Positions 24,870-33,943 of a DNA stretch of 51,307 nt are shown here, one piece after another. A program made the position numbers and the translations under genes. Below the pieces are notes generated by a model. That model made no database searches. It saw nothing but the letters and a program-made list of their open reading frames with translations, and had not been told where the DNA came from. Every line of letters starts with the position of its first letter. Within the stretch, counting starts at the first letter, position 1. Source of the stretch: Blastomonas sp. CACIA14H2 (GTDB lineage: Bacteria; Pseudomonadota; Alphaproteobacteria; Sphingomonadales; Sphingomonadaceae); assembly GCA_000503195.1 (NCBI GenBank), contig AYSC01000031.1, forward strand, positions 1 to 51,307. The letters are read 5' to 3'.

Positions 24870-27573
24870 GGCTTGTTCCTTCGTGGACAGCGGAGCGCTC
24901 CGGATCACGCGCCTCGGCAAAGGCCTGAACCCGCGCGAAAATGGCGTCGACATCGGTGGGGGTGAGCACCAGGACGTCGCCGGGACGGACGTGGCGCAGG
25001 CCGAAATCGGTCGCATCTGCCTCGTTCACGAAACAGCGGACCGTTGCCGGGTCCTTGCCCGCGGCCAGCGCGCCCTCGACCATCAGCGCGTTGATCGTTC
25101 CTCGCTCGCGACCGCGGCCATCGGCCCCTTCGCGAAACAGGATTTCGTCGAACATGCCTGCAGCCTGTGCGCCGACGTCGCGCAGATCGCTGTCCCTGCG
25201 ATCGCCGGGCAGGCCGACCATGCCGATCAGCCGTCCCTTGCCGCGATAGCGATCGAGCACGCGGGCGAGAGCGTTCAGGGCTGCGGTATTGTGGGCGTAA
25301 TCGATGATGACGGTCACGCCATGCGCTTCGACGATGTTCAGCCGCCCCGGCGAATCCTCGAACGAGGCCTGGAAGGAGCGAAGCCCAGCGGCAATTGCCG
25401 GGATGTCGATGCCGTGCGCGGCGGCCATTGCCGCGGCTGCGAGCGCGTTGAGGATGTTGAATTCCGCAATCCCGCCGAGCGTGGCAGGAATATCGCGGAT
25501 GTCGGCCACCTTCTGCCGCTCGCCTGCATGGATGCGGACGATCGTCTGGTCGATGTTCAGAATTGCCATCCCGCCATCGGCGACATGCGCGTCGATCGGC
25601 GCCCGGTGCAGCGCGGCAGCATCGTTCGAGAACCAGACCACCCGCCCGCGGCAATGGCGCGCCATGGCGACGGTCCTGGGATCGTCGGCATTGAGCACGG
25701 CGGCCCCGCGCCGCGCCACGGCTCGCACCACAACCGATTTCACCCTGGCAAGATCGCGCAGGCTATGGACACCCCTGCTGCCGAGATGGTCCTCGCTGAC
25801 ATTGAGCACCGCGCCGACATCGCACAGATCGAAGGCCAGCCCCTCGCGCAGCAGGCCACCGCGCGCGGTCTCGAACACGGCCGCATCGACGACAGGATTG
25901 CGCAGCACGCGGCGCGCGCTCTTTGGCCCGCTGGCATCGCCCGACACCTGCCTGCAATCGTTGATATAGACTCCGCTGGTCGAGGTGAAGCCGACCCTGT
26001 AGCCGGCTTCGCGCAGGATACGCGCGAGCATGCGGACGGTGGTTGTCTTGCCATTGGTGCCGGTGACGGCGAACACCGGGATGCGGCTGCTCCTGCGCCT
26101 GGGAAACAGCGAGGCGATGATCGGCCGCGCGACATCGCGCGGGGAGCCTTCGGACGGGGCTAGGTGCATGCGCAGCCCCGGCGCCGCATTGACCTCGACG
26201 ATGCCGCCTCCGGCCTCGTACAGGCTGCGGCCGATATCCGGCGACACGATGTCGATCCCCGCCACGTCCAGCCCGATCGCCAACGCCGCCTGCTCGGCGA
26301 TCGCGGCATTGTCGGGATGAACCTCGTCGGTCCGGTCGATCGCGGTGCCGCCGGTCGAAAGGTTGGCGGTGCCTGCCAGCGCAACATGCTCGCCCGGCAG
26401 GGGGATGTTGTCGATCGAGCGGTTCTGCAGCGCCAGACAGGCGTGCAGGGCATCGTCCAGACCGATCCGCGTCAGCGCCGCCTGATGCCCGTCGCCGCGC
26501 CTTGGATCGGCATTGACGGTATCGATCAGCTTGCGGATGCTGTCCCTGCCGTTGCCGACGACATGCGCAGGGACGCGCTCGGCTACCGCGACCAGCTTGC
26601 CGCCGACCACCAGAAAGCGGTGATCTGTCCCGGTCAGCATCTGCTCGATGATCACGGACCGGTTGATGCTGCGCGCCGCATCGAACGCGGCCAGCAGCAT
26701 GGCGTTGTCGCCGACATGGGTTGAAACGCCGCGGCCATGATTGCCGTCGAGCGGCTTGACCACCACCGGCCATCCCAGACGCCGCGCGGCGGCAATTGCC
26801 GAGGGCCGATCGCGAACGACCTCGCCGCGGGGAACGGGAAGGCCGATATCGCCCAGCAACCGCTTGGCCGCGTGCTTGTTGGCGGCCAGCTCGGCGCCGA
26901 TCAGCCCGGTCTTGCCTGTGACGCTGGCGCGGATGCGCTGCTGGCGACTGCCTGTGCCGAGCTGGATCAGGCTCGCCTCGTTGAGCCGCGTGACCGGAAT
27001 TTTCCGGCGACGCGCCTCTTCCACCAGCGCTGCGGTGCTGGGGCCCAGACCGTGCGTTGCCACGAGCTTGCGCAGCGCGGCGATCAGCGCGGGCAGGTCG
27101 GTGGGCAGCGGCGGCTCCGGCCTTGCCACCCGGTCCAGCCCGTGCAAGCCCTGCAGCGCAGGCGGCAAGAGGCGATGGACCAGCTCCATCGCCGCCCGCC
27201 CGGCGGCAAGCCCGCTCACTTCATCGGCATAGCTGTAGAGGATGTCGTAGACGCCGGGCTGGCGCTTGACCGCCCGGGTCTTGCCGCGCGTGACAGCAGC
27301 GCCTGACTGGGTCAGAAGCTCGATCGCGACATGCTCGATCACGTGCCCAAGCCAAGTGCCCTGTTCGAGCCGTTGCACGAAGCCGCCCGGCTGGCCGAGA
27401 TTGCAATGGTGCTCGGACAGACCCGGCAGCAGCACGACCAGCGCAGCGGCAAAGCCGTCGAGCCGGTCGGTTGGCCATTGTTCCAGCGCTCCCAGATCGA
27501 GCCGGATGCGGATCATCGGGTGCATCCCGTAGAGATGCGGCCCGCGATAGATGCTGCGTTCTATGACACGCAT
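24859..27573 (-). CDS. cphA: cyanophycin synthetase
   Basis: A 904-residue synthetase that adds Asp to the backbone and Arg to its side chain, using ATP, to build the storage polymer cyanophycin. Domains in order: N-terminal domain (1-160), ATP-grasp (about 210-470: PVVVKPLDGNHGRGVSTHVG, IVEVNAAPGLRMHLAP) and a Mur ligase-like half (about 490-880) with the P-loop AVTGTNGKTTTVRMLA and SEDHLGSRGVHSLRDLA. The length matches CphA (about 870-900). Together with cphB downstream and the methyltransferase 8 bases upstream it makes a tight minus-strand operon. Cyanophycin outside cyanobacteria is known in several Proteobacteria. Confidence 0.93.
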   Translation of the reverse strand: MRVIERSIYRGPHLYGMHPMIRIRLDLGALEQWPTDRLDGFAAALVVLLPGLSEHHCNLGQPGGFVQRLEQGTWLGHVIEHVAIELLTQSGAAVTRGKTRAVKRQPGVYDILYSYADEVSGLAAGRAAMELVHRLLPPALQGLHGLDRVARPEPPLPTDLPALIAALRKLVATHGLGPSTAALVEEARRRKIPVTRLNEASLIQLGTGSRQQRIRASVTGKTGLIGAELAANKHAAKRLLGDIGLPVPRGEVVRDRPSAIAAARRLGWPVVVKPLDGNHGRGVSTHVGDNAMLLAAFDAARSINRSVIIEQMLTGTDHRFLVVGGKLVAVAERVPAHVVGNGRDSIRKLIDTVNADPRRGDGHQAALTRIGLDDALHACLALQNRSIDNIPLPGEHVALAGTANLSTGGTAIDRTDEVHPDNAAIAEQAALAIGLDVAGIDIVSPDIGRSLYEAGGGIVEVNAAPGLRMHLAPSEGSPRDVARPIIASLFPRRRSSRIPVFAVTGTNGKTTTVRMLARILREAGYRVGFTSTSGVYINDCRQVSGDASGPKSARRVLRNPVVDAAVFETARGGLLREGLAFDLCDVGAVLNVSEDHLGSRGVHSLRDLARVKSVVVRAVARRGAAVLNADDPRTVAMARHCRGRVVWFSNDAAALHRAPIDAHVADGGMAILNIDQTIVRIHAGERQKVADIRDIPATLGGIAEFNILNALAAAAMAAAHGIDIPAIAAGLRSFQASFEDSPGRLNIVEAHGVTVIIDYAHNTAALNALARVLDRYRGKGRLIGMVGLPGDRRDSDLRDVGAQAAGMFDEILFREGADGRGRERGTINALMVEGALAAGKDPATVRCFVNEADATDFGLRHVRPGDVLVLTPTDVDAIFARVQAFAEARDPERSAVHEGTSHDG

Positions 27574-27581
27574 CGGGGCGG

Positions 27582-28580
27582 TCAGGCCGCGCCGCGGTCG
27601 ATGATCACCGCGACGGCGGCAATCCGGTCGACCTCGGCATATTCCGCCGTCTCGAGCTCATCGCCGAATATGTCCGAGTCCATTTCGTAATAGGTGAGCG
27701 TGCACCCGCTGGGCAGTTCGTGTGCCAGCGCCGCATGCAGGCCATCGCGGCCCTGCACGATAGCCACCCCGGTATGCATGATGAACCGCCCGCCCGGAGG
27801 CAGCAACCGTGCCCCGGCGAGCGCCCAGTCGAGCGAGAGCCGGGCACCATGAAGGTCGCCGCCGTCGCGATAGGCACGCTGCTGGCTGTCGATCATGAAC
27901 GGCGGGTGGGTGACCATGAGATCGGGGGCCTGGTCGATCTCCTCGGGCGCGCCGACATGCAGCACGCGGTGATCGACCCCCGCATGTTCGGCGTTGATCG
28001 ACGCCAGGAACAGCGCCTTGGGGTTGATATCGGCGATCGTCAGCTGAGTGCCCGGTCGCTCCAGCGCGGCGATGATGCCACCCACGCCCGCGCCCGCGCC
28101 ATAATCGAGAATGCTGTCGACGCGTCGGGGCATCGCGGCCGTGATCAGATGCGAAAAGCGCAGGCTGTCGGGGCCGAGGAACACGGCATCGGCGGCGGTG
28201 GTCGGATAGGCGGAGTGCAGGAACAATTGCCCCCGGACCCGCGAGGCGCGCATCTGCGGCTCCAGCAGCCCGTCCTCGCGCGGGCTGAGCAGGCCTGCAT
28301 CGACCAGTGCTGTTTCCATCGCGCGATCCAGCAGCCCCGGCATCACCGGCAGGCTCCAGCCGAGAACGTCCACGAGGTTGCCCGCCAGCTGGCGCCCTGG
28401 ACGCGTTATGACGCGGCGATGCGTGGAAGGGGTGGGCGCCACGAAGTCATAGCCTTGCTGCTCGAGCGAAGCCAGGATCGCCAGCAATTGCCGGCGATGT
28501 TCGCCGCACGAGGTGGCCGGTTCGGTGGAAGCTTGCGGATCCAGAGGCTGCGCCCTGGCTGTCGTCATTGTCGTCTGCAT
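27582..28580 (-). CDS. class I SAM-dependent methyltransferase
   Basis: A 332-residue protein. An N-terminal region of about 130 residues is followed by the Rossmann methyltransferase core with motif I ILDYGAGAGVGGII and the catalytic-loop motif THPPFM, a variant of the NPPF/Y seen in N-methyltransferases such as RsmC/PrmC-like enzymes. The substrate (rRNA, protein or small molecule) is not decided by sequence. GAGG lies 8 bases before the ATG at 28580. Only 8 bases separate it from cphA, so it heads the cyanophycin operon; a role in that pathway is possible but unproven. Confidence 0.75.
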   Translation of the reverse strand: MQTTMTTARAQPLDPQASTEPATSCGEHRRQLLAILASLEQQGYDFVAPTPSTHRRVITRPGRQLAGNLVDVLGWSLPVMPGLLDRAMETALVDAGLLSPREDGLLEPQMRASRVRGQLFLHSAYPTTAADAVFLGPDSLRFSHLITAAMPRRVDSILDYGAGAGVGGIIAALERPGTQLTIADINPKALFLASINAEHAGVDHRVLHVGAPEEIDQAPDLMVTHPPFMIDSQQRAYRDGGDLHGARLSLDWALAGARLLPPGGRFIMHTGVAIVQGRDGLHAALAHELPSGCTLTYYEMDSDIFGDELETAEYAEVDRIAAVAVIIDRGAA

Positions 28581-28815
28581 GGATCGTCCTCGTTCGATCG
28601 CCGACGGCAGGCGCGGCGGTCCGGCCGGCTCGCCCGCCGCGGGGCCACGGAACGGCAAGGAACGGCGCAAAGGTTCGTTCCGGAACTTAGCGCGGGTTAA
28701 GCATTTCGCCCTCCCGGGCCCGATGGCCTCGAGCCCGCCCATTCCCAATCAAGGTTAGGGAAAGCGCCCATGCTTCCGGCTAGAGAGGGGCGCCAAGGAA
28801 ACGCACCGACCATCC

Positions 28816-29469
28816 ATGCCCGCCCAAACAGACCATCTCGAGGGGTTCAGCACGCTGATCCGCGCCACCGGACGACCGGTACGCTTCAGACGCCACCAGC
28901 ATATCGCGCGGAGCGGCGAACATGCCGGTGCGGTGCTGCTGATCGTCGAAGGCTGGGCGGCGCGATACAGCCCGATGCCCGATGGCGGTCGCCATATCTC
29001 GCATTTCTATCTCCCCGGCGATATCTGCGATCTGGGCTGGCTGGTGGCGCCCACGGTCCGCCAGACCGTCAGCGCGCTGACCCCGATCAAGGCGCTGGCG
29101 ATCGATTGTCAGGCGTTGCAGCAGCGCATGGGTGACGATCCGGCGCTGGCGCACAGCGTCGCGGTCGATTCGCTGCACCGGCTGGACAGCCAGACCGAAT
29201 GGATGGTCACGCTGGGCCGCCGCTCCGCGGTGCAGCGGCTCGCCCGATTGCTGCACGACCTGTACCTGCGGATCGAGCATCGCGGGCGGGCGGACCGCGG
29301 CGCATGCGCTCTCCCGCTGTCGCAGCAGCATCTGGCCGATTTCACCGGCCTGTCCGCCGTGCATGTCTGCCGGACGCTGCGGCAGCTGAAGGATCTGCGC
29401 CTGATAGACTTTCGGCGCAGGCAGCTGATGATCCCCGATCTGGCCGAGCTGGACGCGCGAACCCGCTAA
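28816..29469 (+). CDS. Crp/Fnr family transcriptional regulator
   Basis: A 217-residue regulator with an N-terminal sensor beta-roll (about 20-125: RHQHIARSGEHAGAVLLIVEG, HFYLPGDICDLGWL) and a C-terminal winged helix with LSQQHLADFTGLSAVHVCRT. It lacks an N-terminal iron-sulfur cysteine motif. It is divergent from the methyltransferase-cphA-cphB operon with 235 bases between start codons, so it is a candidate regulator of cyanophycin storage; this comes from position alone. AAGGAA lies about 10 bases before the ATG. Confidence 0.85.
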   Translation: MPAQTDHLEGFSTLIRATGRPVRFRRHQHIARSGEHAGAVLLIVEGWAARYSPMPDGGRHISHFYLPGDICDLGWLVAPTVRQTVSALTPIKALAIDCQALQQRMGDDPALAHSVAVDSLHRLDSQTEWMVTLGRRSAVQRLARLLHDLYLRIEHRGRADRGACALPLSQQHLADFTGLSAVHVCRTLRQLKDLRLIDFRRRQLMIPDLAELDARTR

Positions 29470-29572
29470 TTCGTTAGCCTGGATCAAGTCTGGCCATCAT
29501 CGACCGAAAATCCGGGAACGATCGTCCCGCACGCGGCGTCGGCAGCGTAGCTCGTTCGATGGAGATACCAGC

Positions 29573-29965
29573 ATGAAGAACCTTACGATGATCCTGTGCC
29601 TGCCTGCGCTGGCGCTTGCCACGGCCTGTACCCAGGAAAGCAGCGACCAGCAGGATGCCACCCAGGAAGACGGCATGACCACGGACGGCACGATGGTCGT
29701 GCCGGAAGAAACCCCCAGCACCAATGGTCAGGGCACCGCCGGCACGATGGACGGCAGTACCGGCCAGAACGGGACCACCACCGAGGATGATGCCATGAAC
29801 GGCAGCACGATGGACAATGGTTCGACCAGCGGCGGTTCGCAAAGCGGCACCAGCTCGTCGGGCACCAGCTCGTCCGGTACCGGCACCACCGGATCGAGCG
29901 GCAACACTGCGGCTGCAAGCAGCAACGGCACCACTACGACCGATCAGAACCGGCCGCCGCGCTGA
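29573..29965 (+). CDS. Thr/Ser/Gly-rich lipoprotein
   Basis: A 130-residue protein with a lipoprotein signal peptide and lipobox LATAC (acylated Cys19). Everything after the Cys is low complexity: Thr, Ser, Gly, Asn, Asp and Gln with short repeats such as SGTSSSGTSSSGTGTTGSSG. It should be membrane-anchored and disordered in the periplasm. GGAG lies 7 bases before the ATG. No family is recognised; similar low-complexity lipoproteins are scattered in sphingomonads. Confidence 0.65.
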   Translation: MKNLTMILCLPALALATACTQESSDQQDATQEDGMTTDGTMVVPEETPSTNGQGTAGTMDGSTGQNGTTTEDDAMNGSTMDNGSTSGGSQSGTSSSGTSSSGTGTTGSSGNTAAASSNGTTTTDQNRPPR

Positions 29966-30006
29966 CGGCCCGGGCTGGTCCATCCGCCAGCCCGTTTGAT
30001 GCGTCA

Positions 30007-30029
30007 CCCCGAGCCCTTGCGGCTCGGGG
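30007..30029 (+). terminator. hairpin after the lipoprotein gene
   Basis: Perfect 9-base arms CCCCGAGCC and GGCTCGGGG with a 5-base loop, 41 bases after the stop codon. No T-run follows. Probably a transcription-ending or mRNA-protecting hairpin. Confidence 0.45.
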
Positions 30030-30040
30030 CCCTGACGTCG

Positions 30041-30088
30041 GCAGCCCCGGATATCAGGCCCTCGCTCCCGCCCGATATCCGGGGCTGC
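30041..30088. repeat. perfect 15-bp inverted repeat
   Basis: Arms GCAGCCCCGGATATC (30041-30055) and its exact reverse complement (30074-30088) enclose an 18-base C-rich spacer. It follows directly on another hairpin and precedes a gene relic, so the stretch 29966-30360 has no intact gene. Either a terminator for both directions or the end of a lost mobile element. Confidence 0.6.
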
Positions 30089-30120
30089 TGCCTGCCCGGC
30101 TGGGGCGGCCAGCACCCAGA

Positions 30121-30279
30121 CAGGACCCGCAGCCGTTCATTCCCGAGCCGATCGCGCATCACGCCGCCGAGCGTTTCCCCTTCGACCGGCTGATCCCGAT
30201 ATTCCCTATCGCCGACATCAACCAGGCGATTGCCATTCAGGCGCGCTGCGCGTGCATCAAGGTCGTGCTGGTCCCCTGA
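30121..30279 (+). pseudogene. C-terminal relic of a zinc-dependent alcohol dehydrogenase
   Basis: In the frame ending at the TGA 30277-30279 the translation contains DPQPFIPEPIAHH, then RFPFDRLIPIFPIADINQAI and a closing IKVVLVP. This is the familiar C-terminus of aryl/zinc alcohol dehydrogenases (FIPxLI...RFPFDRLI.FYPF.DINEAI...IKPVLRM). No start codon, coenzyme-binding or zinc-binding part exists upstream in any frame, so only about 50 residues of a decayed gene remain. The segment just upstream is a large inverted repeat. Confidence 0.6.
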
Positions 30280-30360
30280 TTTGCGGGTGAATCGTGATTT
30301 CCAGCGATCCTGCCGATTTCGGCACCGCCCCCGACTTTAGCGCGGTGCCTAAACGGCGAG

Positions 30361-31671
30361 TCATCCCATCGTCTTGAGCAGATCGGCAATGGCGATATTC
30401 GCAAACCCCACCGAACTGTCGGAAATTCCGTACGGGATGATCAGCTGGTTCCCGATCCGCATGGCGCCGCAGGTATAGATCACGTTGGGCACATATCCGG
30501 ATCGATCCGCATTCTCGGCCGTGAGCAGCGGCTCGATCGTGCGCGCGATCACCCTGGACGGGTTTTCAAGGTCGAGCAGCGCGCAGCCCAGCGCATATTT
30601 GCGCATGGCGCCCACGCCGTGCGTCAGCAGCAGCCAGCCGTGCGGCGTGCGGATCGGGCTGCCGCAATTGCCGATCTGGATGAACTCCCAGGGATAGCGG
30701 GGCTCCATGATGAGCTGGCCTTCTCCCTCCCAGCGGTCGAGCTGCGGGCTCTGCAGCAGGAACAGGTTCTTCCCGTCCTGCCGACCGATCATGGCGAACT
30801 GACCGCCGATCTTTTCAGGGAAAAGGGCCATTCCCTTGTTCCGGCCCGCCTCGCCCTCGATCGGTTCGAGGATGAACCGTCTGAAGTCGATCGTCCGCAG
30901 CAGTTCCGACCGGATGGTCGAACCCGAATAGGCCGTATAGGTCCCGATCCACTCGTATTGGCCGTCGTCGTGCTGGAAGCGGACCAGTCGGAGATCTTCC
31001 AGCCCGTTGCGTTGCTGTTCGGTAACCGGAAAGATCACGGTATTGGAAAGGCTGCTGTCAACATTGCGATGCACCGCCACCGCGCTGTCGCTATCGGTCA
31101 GGCTGGTATTGTCCAGCTCCACCGACGTCGCCCACGAGCTCTGGGGCCACAGGTCGATCTGGCCCGAAGGCAGGGCAATTCCCTCGCGAAACGCGATCGA
31201 GCTGATATGGCCTTCGCCGACGGCGCGCAGCGACATGATGAAGCGAACGGCTCCTCCCTCGCATCCGGTCTGATCGGGATGCGGAACAATCGAAGGGTTC
31301 ATCAGCGCAGCGGCTGCATAAGCGTATTCGTGGCAGAAATACGCGCCGATGAGCTTCTGCCGCACGGGTGAAAAGCGGGCCTTGTCGAGGTTCAGCACCG
31401 CCTGGACCTCGGCCCATCGCTCGGCAAACATGGCTTCGGTCTGCCAGTGCCGGTCCCTGAAATCGGCAAGCACCTTGCCATATTCCAGGTCGACCTCTTC
31501 CTCGGTCAGCGTCGCGATGGCGTCGACGAGCTTCAGCGCGCGATTGTCTTCCGCTTGTCTGGCGTGCCAGCTGAGGTGGAATGGTCGCAGGACCACCCGC
31601 GAGGGATCGGCAGAAAGCCGCTGATCATGGATATGCAATGGTCCGCGCAGCCTGTTTGTTGTTCTCGTCAA
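30361..31671 (-). CDS. glycoside hydrolase family 130 (beta-mannoside phosphorylase/mannosidase)
   Basis: A 436-residue five-bladed propeller of family GH130, whose members phosphorolyse or hydrolyse beta-mannosides. Recognisable blocks are NGLEDLRLVRF (catalytic-region Asp), GRNKGMALFPEKIGG, NCGSPIRTPHGWLLLTHGVG and LIIPYGISDSSVGFA. The TTG start at 31671 is supported by GGGAGAC upstream inside the previous gene; no ATG is available nearby. It overlaps the GT4 gene end by 47 bases, so the two are translationally linked and probably act on one mannose-containing glycan. Phosphorylase versus hydrolase cannot be decided by eye. Confidence 0.85.
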   Translation of the reverse strand: MTRTTNRLRGPLHIHDQRLSADPSRVVLRPFHLSWHARQAEDNRALKLVDAIATLTEEEVDLEYGKVLADFRDRHWQTEAMFAERWAEVQAVLNLDKARFSPVRQKLIGAYFCHEYAYAAAALMNPSIVPHPDQTGCEGGAVRFIMSLRAVGEGHISSIAFREGIALPSGQIDLWPQSSWATSVELDNTSLTDSDSAVAVHRNVDSSLSNTVIFPVTEQQRNGLEDLRLVRFQHDDGQYEWIGTYTAYSGSTIRSELLRTIDFRRFILEPIEGEAGRNKGMALFPEKIGGQFAMIGRQDGKNLFLLQSPQLDRWEGEGQLIMEPRYPWEFIQIGNCGSPIRTPHGWLLLTHGVGAMRKYALGCALLDLENPSRVIARTIEPLLTAENADRSGYVPNVIYTCGAMRIGNQLIIPYGISDSSVGFANIAIADLLKTMG

Positions 31672-33943
31672 CAGCGTCTCCCGAATGCTGGTCCAAGTCC
31701 GGCACCAGCGCTATCACGGAATGATAGCCCAACTGAAACGCCAATATGCTTTCGGCCCCGCAGTTCAGATTGGCTCCCCTCGGGTTGATGCCGTCCCGGC
31801 ACAGCCCGCTGACAGGATCTGCCAGCGGTTCACCACGGTCATTTGCGCCGAAGAACCATTTCCAGGCAGCCAGTCCATGGTCGCGCCAATGCTGCCCCCC
31901 ATCGATCGCATAGGCGCTCGCGCAGGCGTCCAGCGCGGCCTGCGCCTCGACCGGTTGCTGGTCGAATGGCATATGGCTGTAGGGGATGCCGAACCCTTCG
32001 GACCCGATCGGTCGGAAATGACCCGCTGCCGCCGTCTGGCGTTCGCAGATCCAGCGCAGCGTGTCGAACCCGGTCGCAAGCCAGTCGGCGCGACCGAGCG
32101 CATGCCCTGCGAGGATCAGCGCCTGCGGCATGCGGGGATTGTCATAGGCCAGCACCGCCTCGAACCACGTCCAGTCGGGGCGTCGCGACTGTTCCAGCAG
32201 ATGCGCAAGAATGCCAGCGCCGCGCTGTGCGGCCTGAAGCGAGGGACCATGCGCGGGCCGGTGTCCCAGCATGGTCGTGCAGGCGAGAATGATGAAGGCC
32301 AGCGTCCGCGGACTGTCGAGGCTGGCGATGTGGTCGAGAACCTCGTCATACAGGCGGATGGCCCAATCGCGGACATGCGCATCGGGGTTGTGGACCGCTG
32401 TATGCGCCAAGGCCCAGAGCGCGCGCCCGTTGGAATCGTCCGATCCGCGCTCTTCCAGCCATTGCCGCTCGAAGCTCATGAAGTTCCTGAAGCGGCCTAG
32501 GTCGGCATTCCAGGCATGCTGGATGAACGAGGCCAGCACCATCGAGCGATCAACCTGTTCGCCGCGACCGATCGCGGTCGTGACGTTGACCAGCATCAGC
32601 GCGCGAACGGCGTCGTCGAGGCAATAGCCGTGACGGCGATCGGGGATCGTGCCGATCGCGTGCTGCAGAATGCCGGTCGAATCGCTCATCCGGCGAACAG
32701 CATCGAAGCTGGGCTGCGCCGTTGCGACCTTGGACAATGGCCTTGCCACGGTCCTTTCGATCATCAGTTCGACGGCGTCGGCAAACCTGGGCCAGATGGT
32801 CAGCCGTCCGCGCTCATAGGCCCGCCGCTTCTGGGCAGCCAGCAGATCGGGGTTGGCAAGCAGCGCGCATACCGCTTCTGCAATGCCCGAAACCGATTGC
32901 GGTTCGATGAGCACGCCCGTTCCGTCGGCCAGCAACTCGCGGGCATGGATATAGGGCGTGGACACCACCGCCTTGCCCAGCGCCACCGCATAGCTCAGCG
33001 TGCCGCTCGTCGATTGCTGCAGATTGGGATAAGGCGTCAGATAGATGTCGCAGGCCTCGAGCTGGTCGAGCAATTCGTCGGTATCGAGGAACCGGTTCTC
33101 CCATTCGATCGCGTGGGCGACGCCAAGGCCTTGGGCGAGCATCTTCAGTTCGTCGCGATAGGCCTCGCCCTCGCAGGCGACGAGATTGGGGTGGGTGGCG
33201 CCCACGATCCGATAGCAGACATCGGGATGGGCCTTGAGAATGGCGGGCAGCGCCTCGATCACGGTTTCGAGGCCCTTGCCGCGTCCGAGAAGTCCGAAGG
33301 TGGTCAGCACCGGGCGATCGCGCAGATCCTGCTTTGCCTTGAAAATGGCTTCCCGGCCGAAGGGACGATCGGGCGCACCGTGCTCGATGACGTCGATGAT
33401 TTCGCTGGGGGCGTGGTGCCGGCTCATCAGCCGTTCGCGCGACAGCGGGCTCATGACCATGATCCGCGATGCCCTGGCCACCAGATGGTCGATGATCCGG
33501 CGCTGGTTGTCCGAGGGATTTTCGAGCACGGTATGGAAGGTCACGATCAATGGAGCGGCGATGCGATCGACCAGGTCGATGACCATCTCTCCGTCGGGTC
33601 CGCCATAGATGCCGAATTCGTGCTGAAGCCAGACCGCGTCGGTGGCCGCGGCGTTGATGTCGGATGCTGCAGCGCGATAGCTTTCGCGGTCATCGGCGAC
33701 GATCTCGCGAACGCCGGCGCCGCTTTCGCCTCTACCCCTGGTCATCGCCCAGATATCGAACGTGACATAATCGAAATAGCGCCCGACCTGCTCCACGACG
33801 TCGGCAGCAAAGGTCGCGAGCCCGCACTTTCTGGGCGCATAGGTGCTGATGATGCTGATACGGCGGGGCGATTGTCGGCGTGGAAGTGAGACGACATTGC
33901 ACCCCGGCTGGCTCTCGTGCTGCGTCTCACCGGCAAAAAACAT
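31625..33943 (-). CDS. GT4 glycosyltransferase fused to an alpha/alpha-toroid-like domain
   Basis: A 772-residue protein. Residues about 28-410 are a GT-B glycosyltransferase of family GT4: STYAPRKCGLATFAADV acceptor site, FGLLGRGKGLETVIEALP and the donor-binding YPNLQQSTSGTLSYAVALGKAVVST. Residues about 425-750 are helical and repeat-like (DSTGILQHAIGTIPDRRHGYCLDDAVRALML, SNGRALWALA, GPSLQAA), as in GH-type six-hairpin folds. Such GT4 fusions are often beside GH130 genes. AGGAGG lies 6 bases before the ATG. Likely makes or remodels a mannose-containing oligosaccharide; product unknown. Confidence 0.82.
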   Translation of the reverse strand: MFFAGETQHESQPGCNVVSLPRRQSPRRISIISTYAPRKCGLATFAADVVEQVGRYFDYVTFDIWAMTRGRGESGAGVREIVADDRESYRAAASDINAAATDAVWLQHEFGIYGGPDGEMVIDLVDRIAAPLIVTFHTVLENPSDNQRRIIDHLVARASRIMVMSPLSRERLMSRHHAPSEIIDVIEHGAPDRPFGREAIFKAKQDLRDRPVLTTFGLLGRGKGLETVIEALPAILKAHPDVCYRIVGATHPNLVACEGEAYRDELKMLAQGLGVAHAIEWENRFLDTDELLDQLEACDIYLTPYPNLQQSTSGTLSYAVALGKAVVSTPYIHARELLADGTGVLIEPQSVSGIAEAVCALLANPDLLAAQKRRAYERGRLTIWPRFADAVELMIERTVARPLSKVATAQPSFDAVRRMSDSTGILQHAIGTIPDRRHGYCLDDAVRALMLVNVTTAIGRGEQVDRSMVLASFIQHAWNADLGRFRNFMSFERQWLEERGSDDSNGRALWALAHTAVHNPDAHVRDWAIRLYDEVLDHIASLDSPRTLAFIILACTTMLGHRPAHGPSLQAAQRGAGILAHLLEQSRRPDWTWFEAVLAYDNPRMPQALILAGHALGRADWLATGFDTLRWICERQTAAAGHFRPIGSEGFGIPYSHMPFDQQPVEAQAALDACASAYAIDGGQHWRDHGLAAWKWFFGANDRGEPLADPVSGLCRDGINPRGANLNCGAESILAFQLGYHSVIALVPDLDQHSGDAVDENNKQAARTIAYP

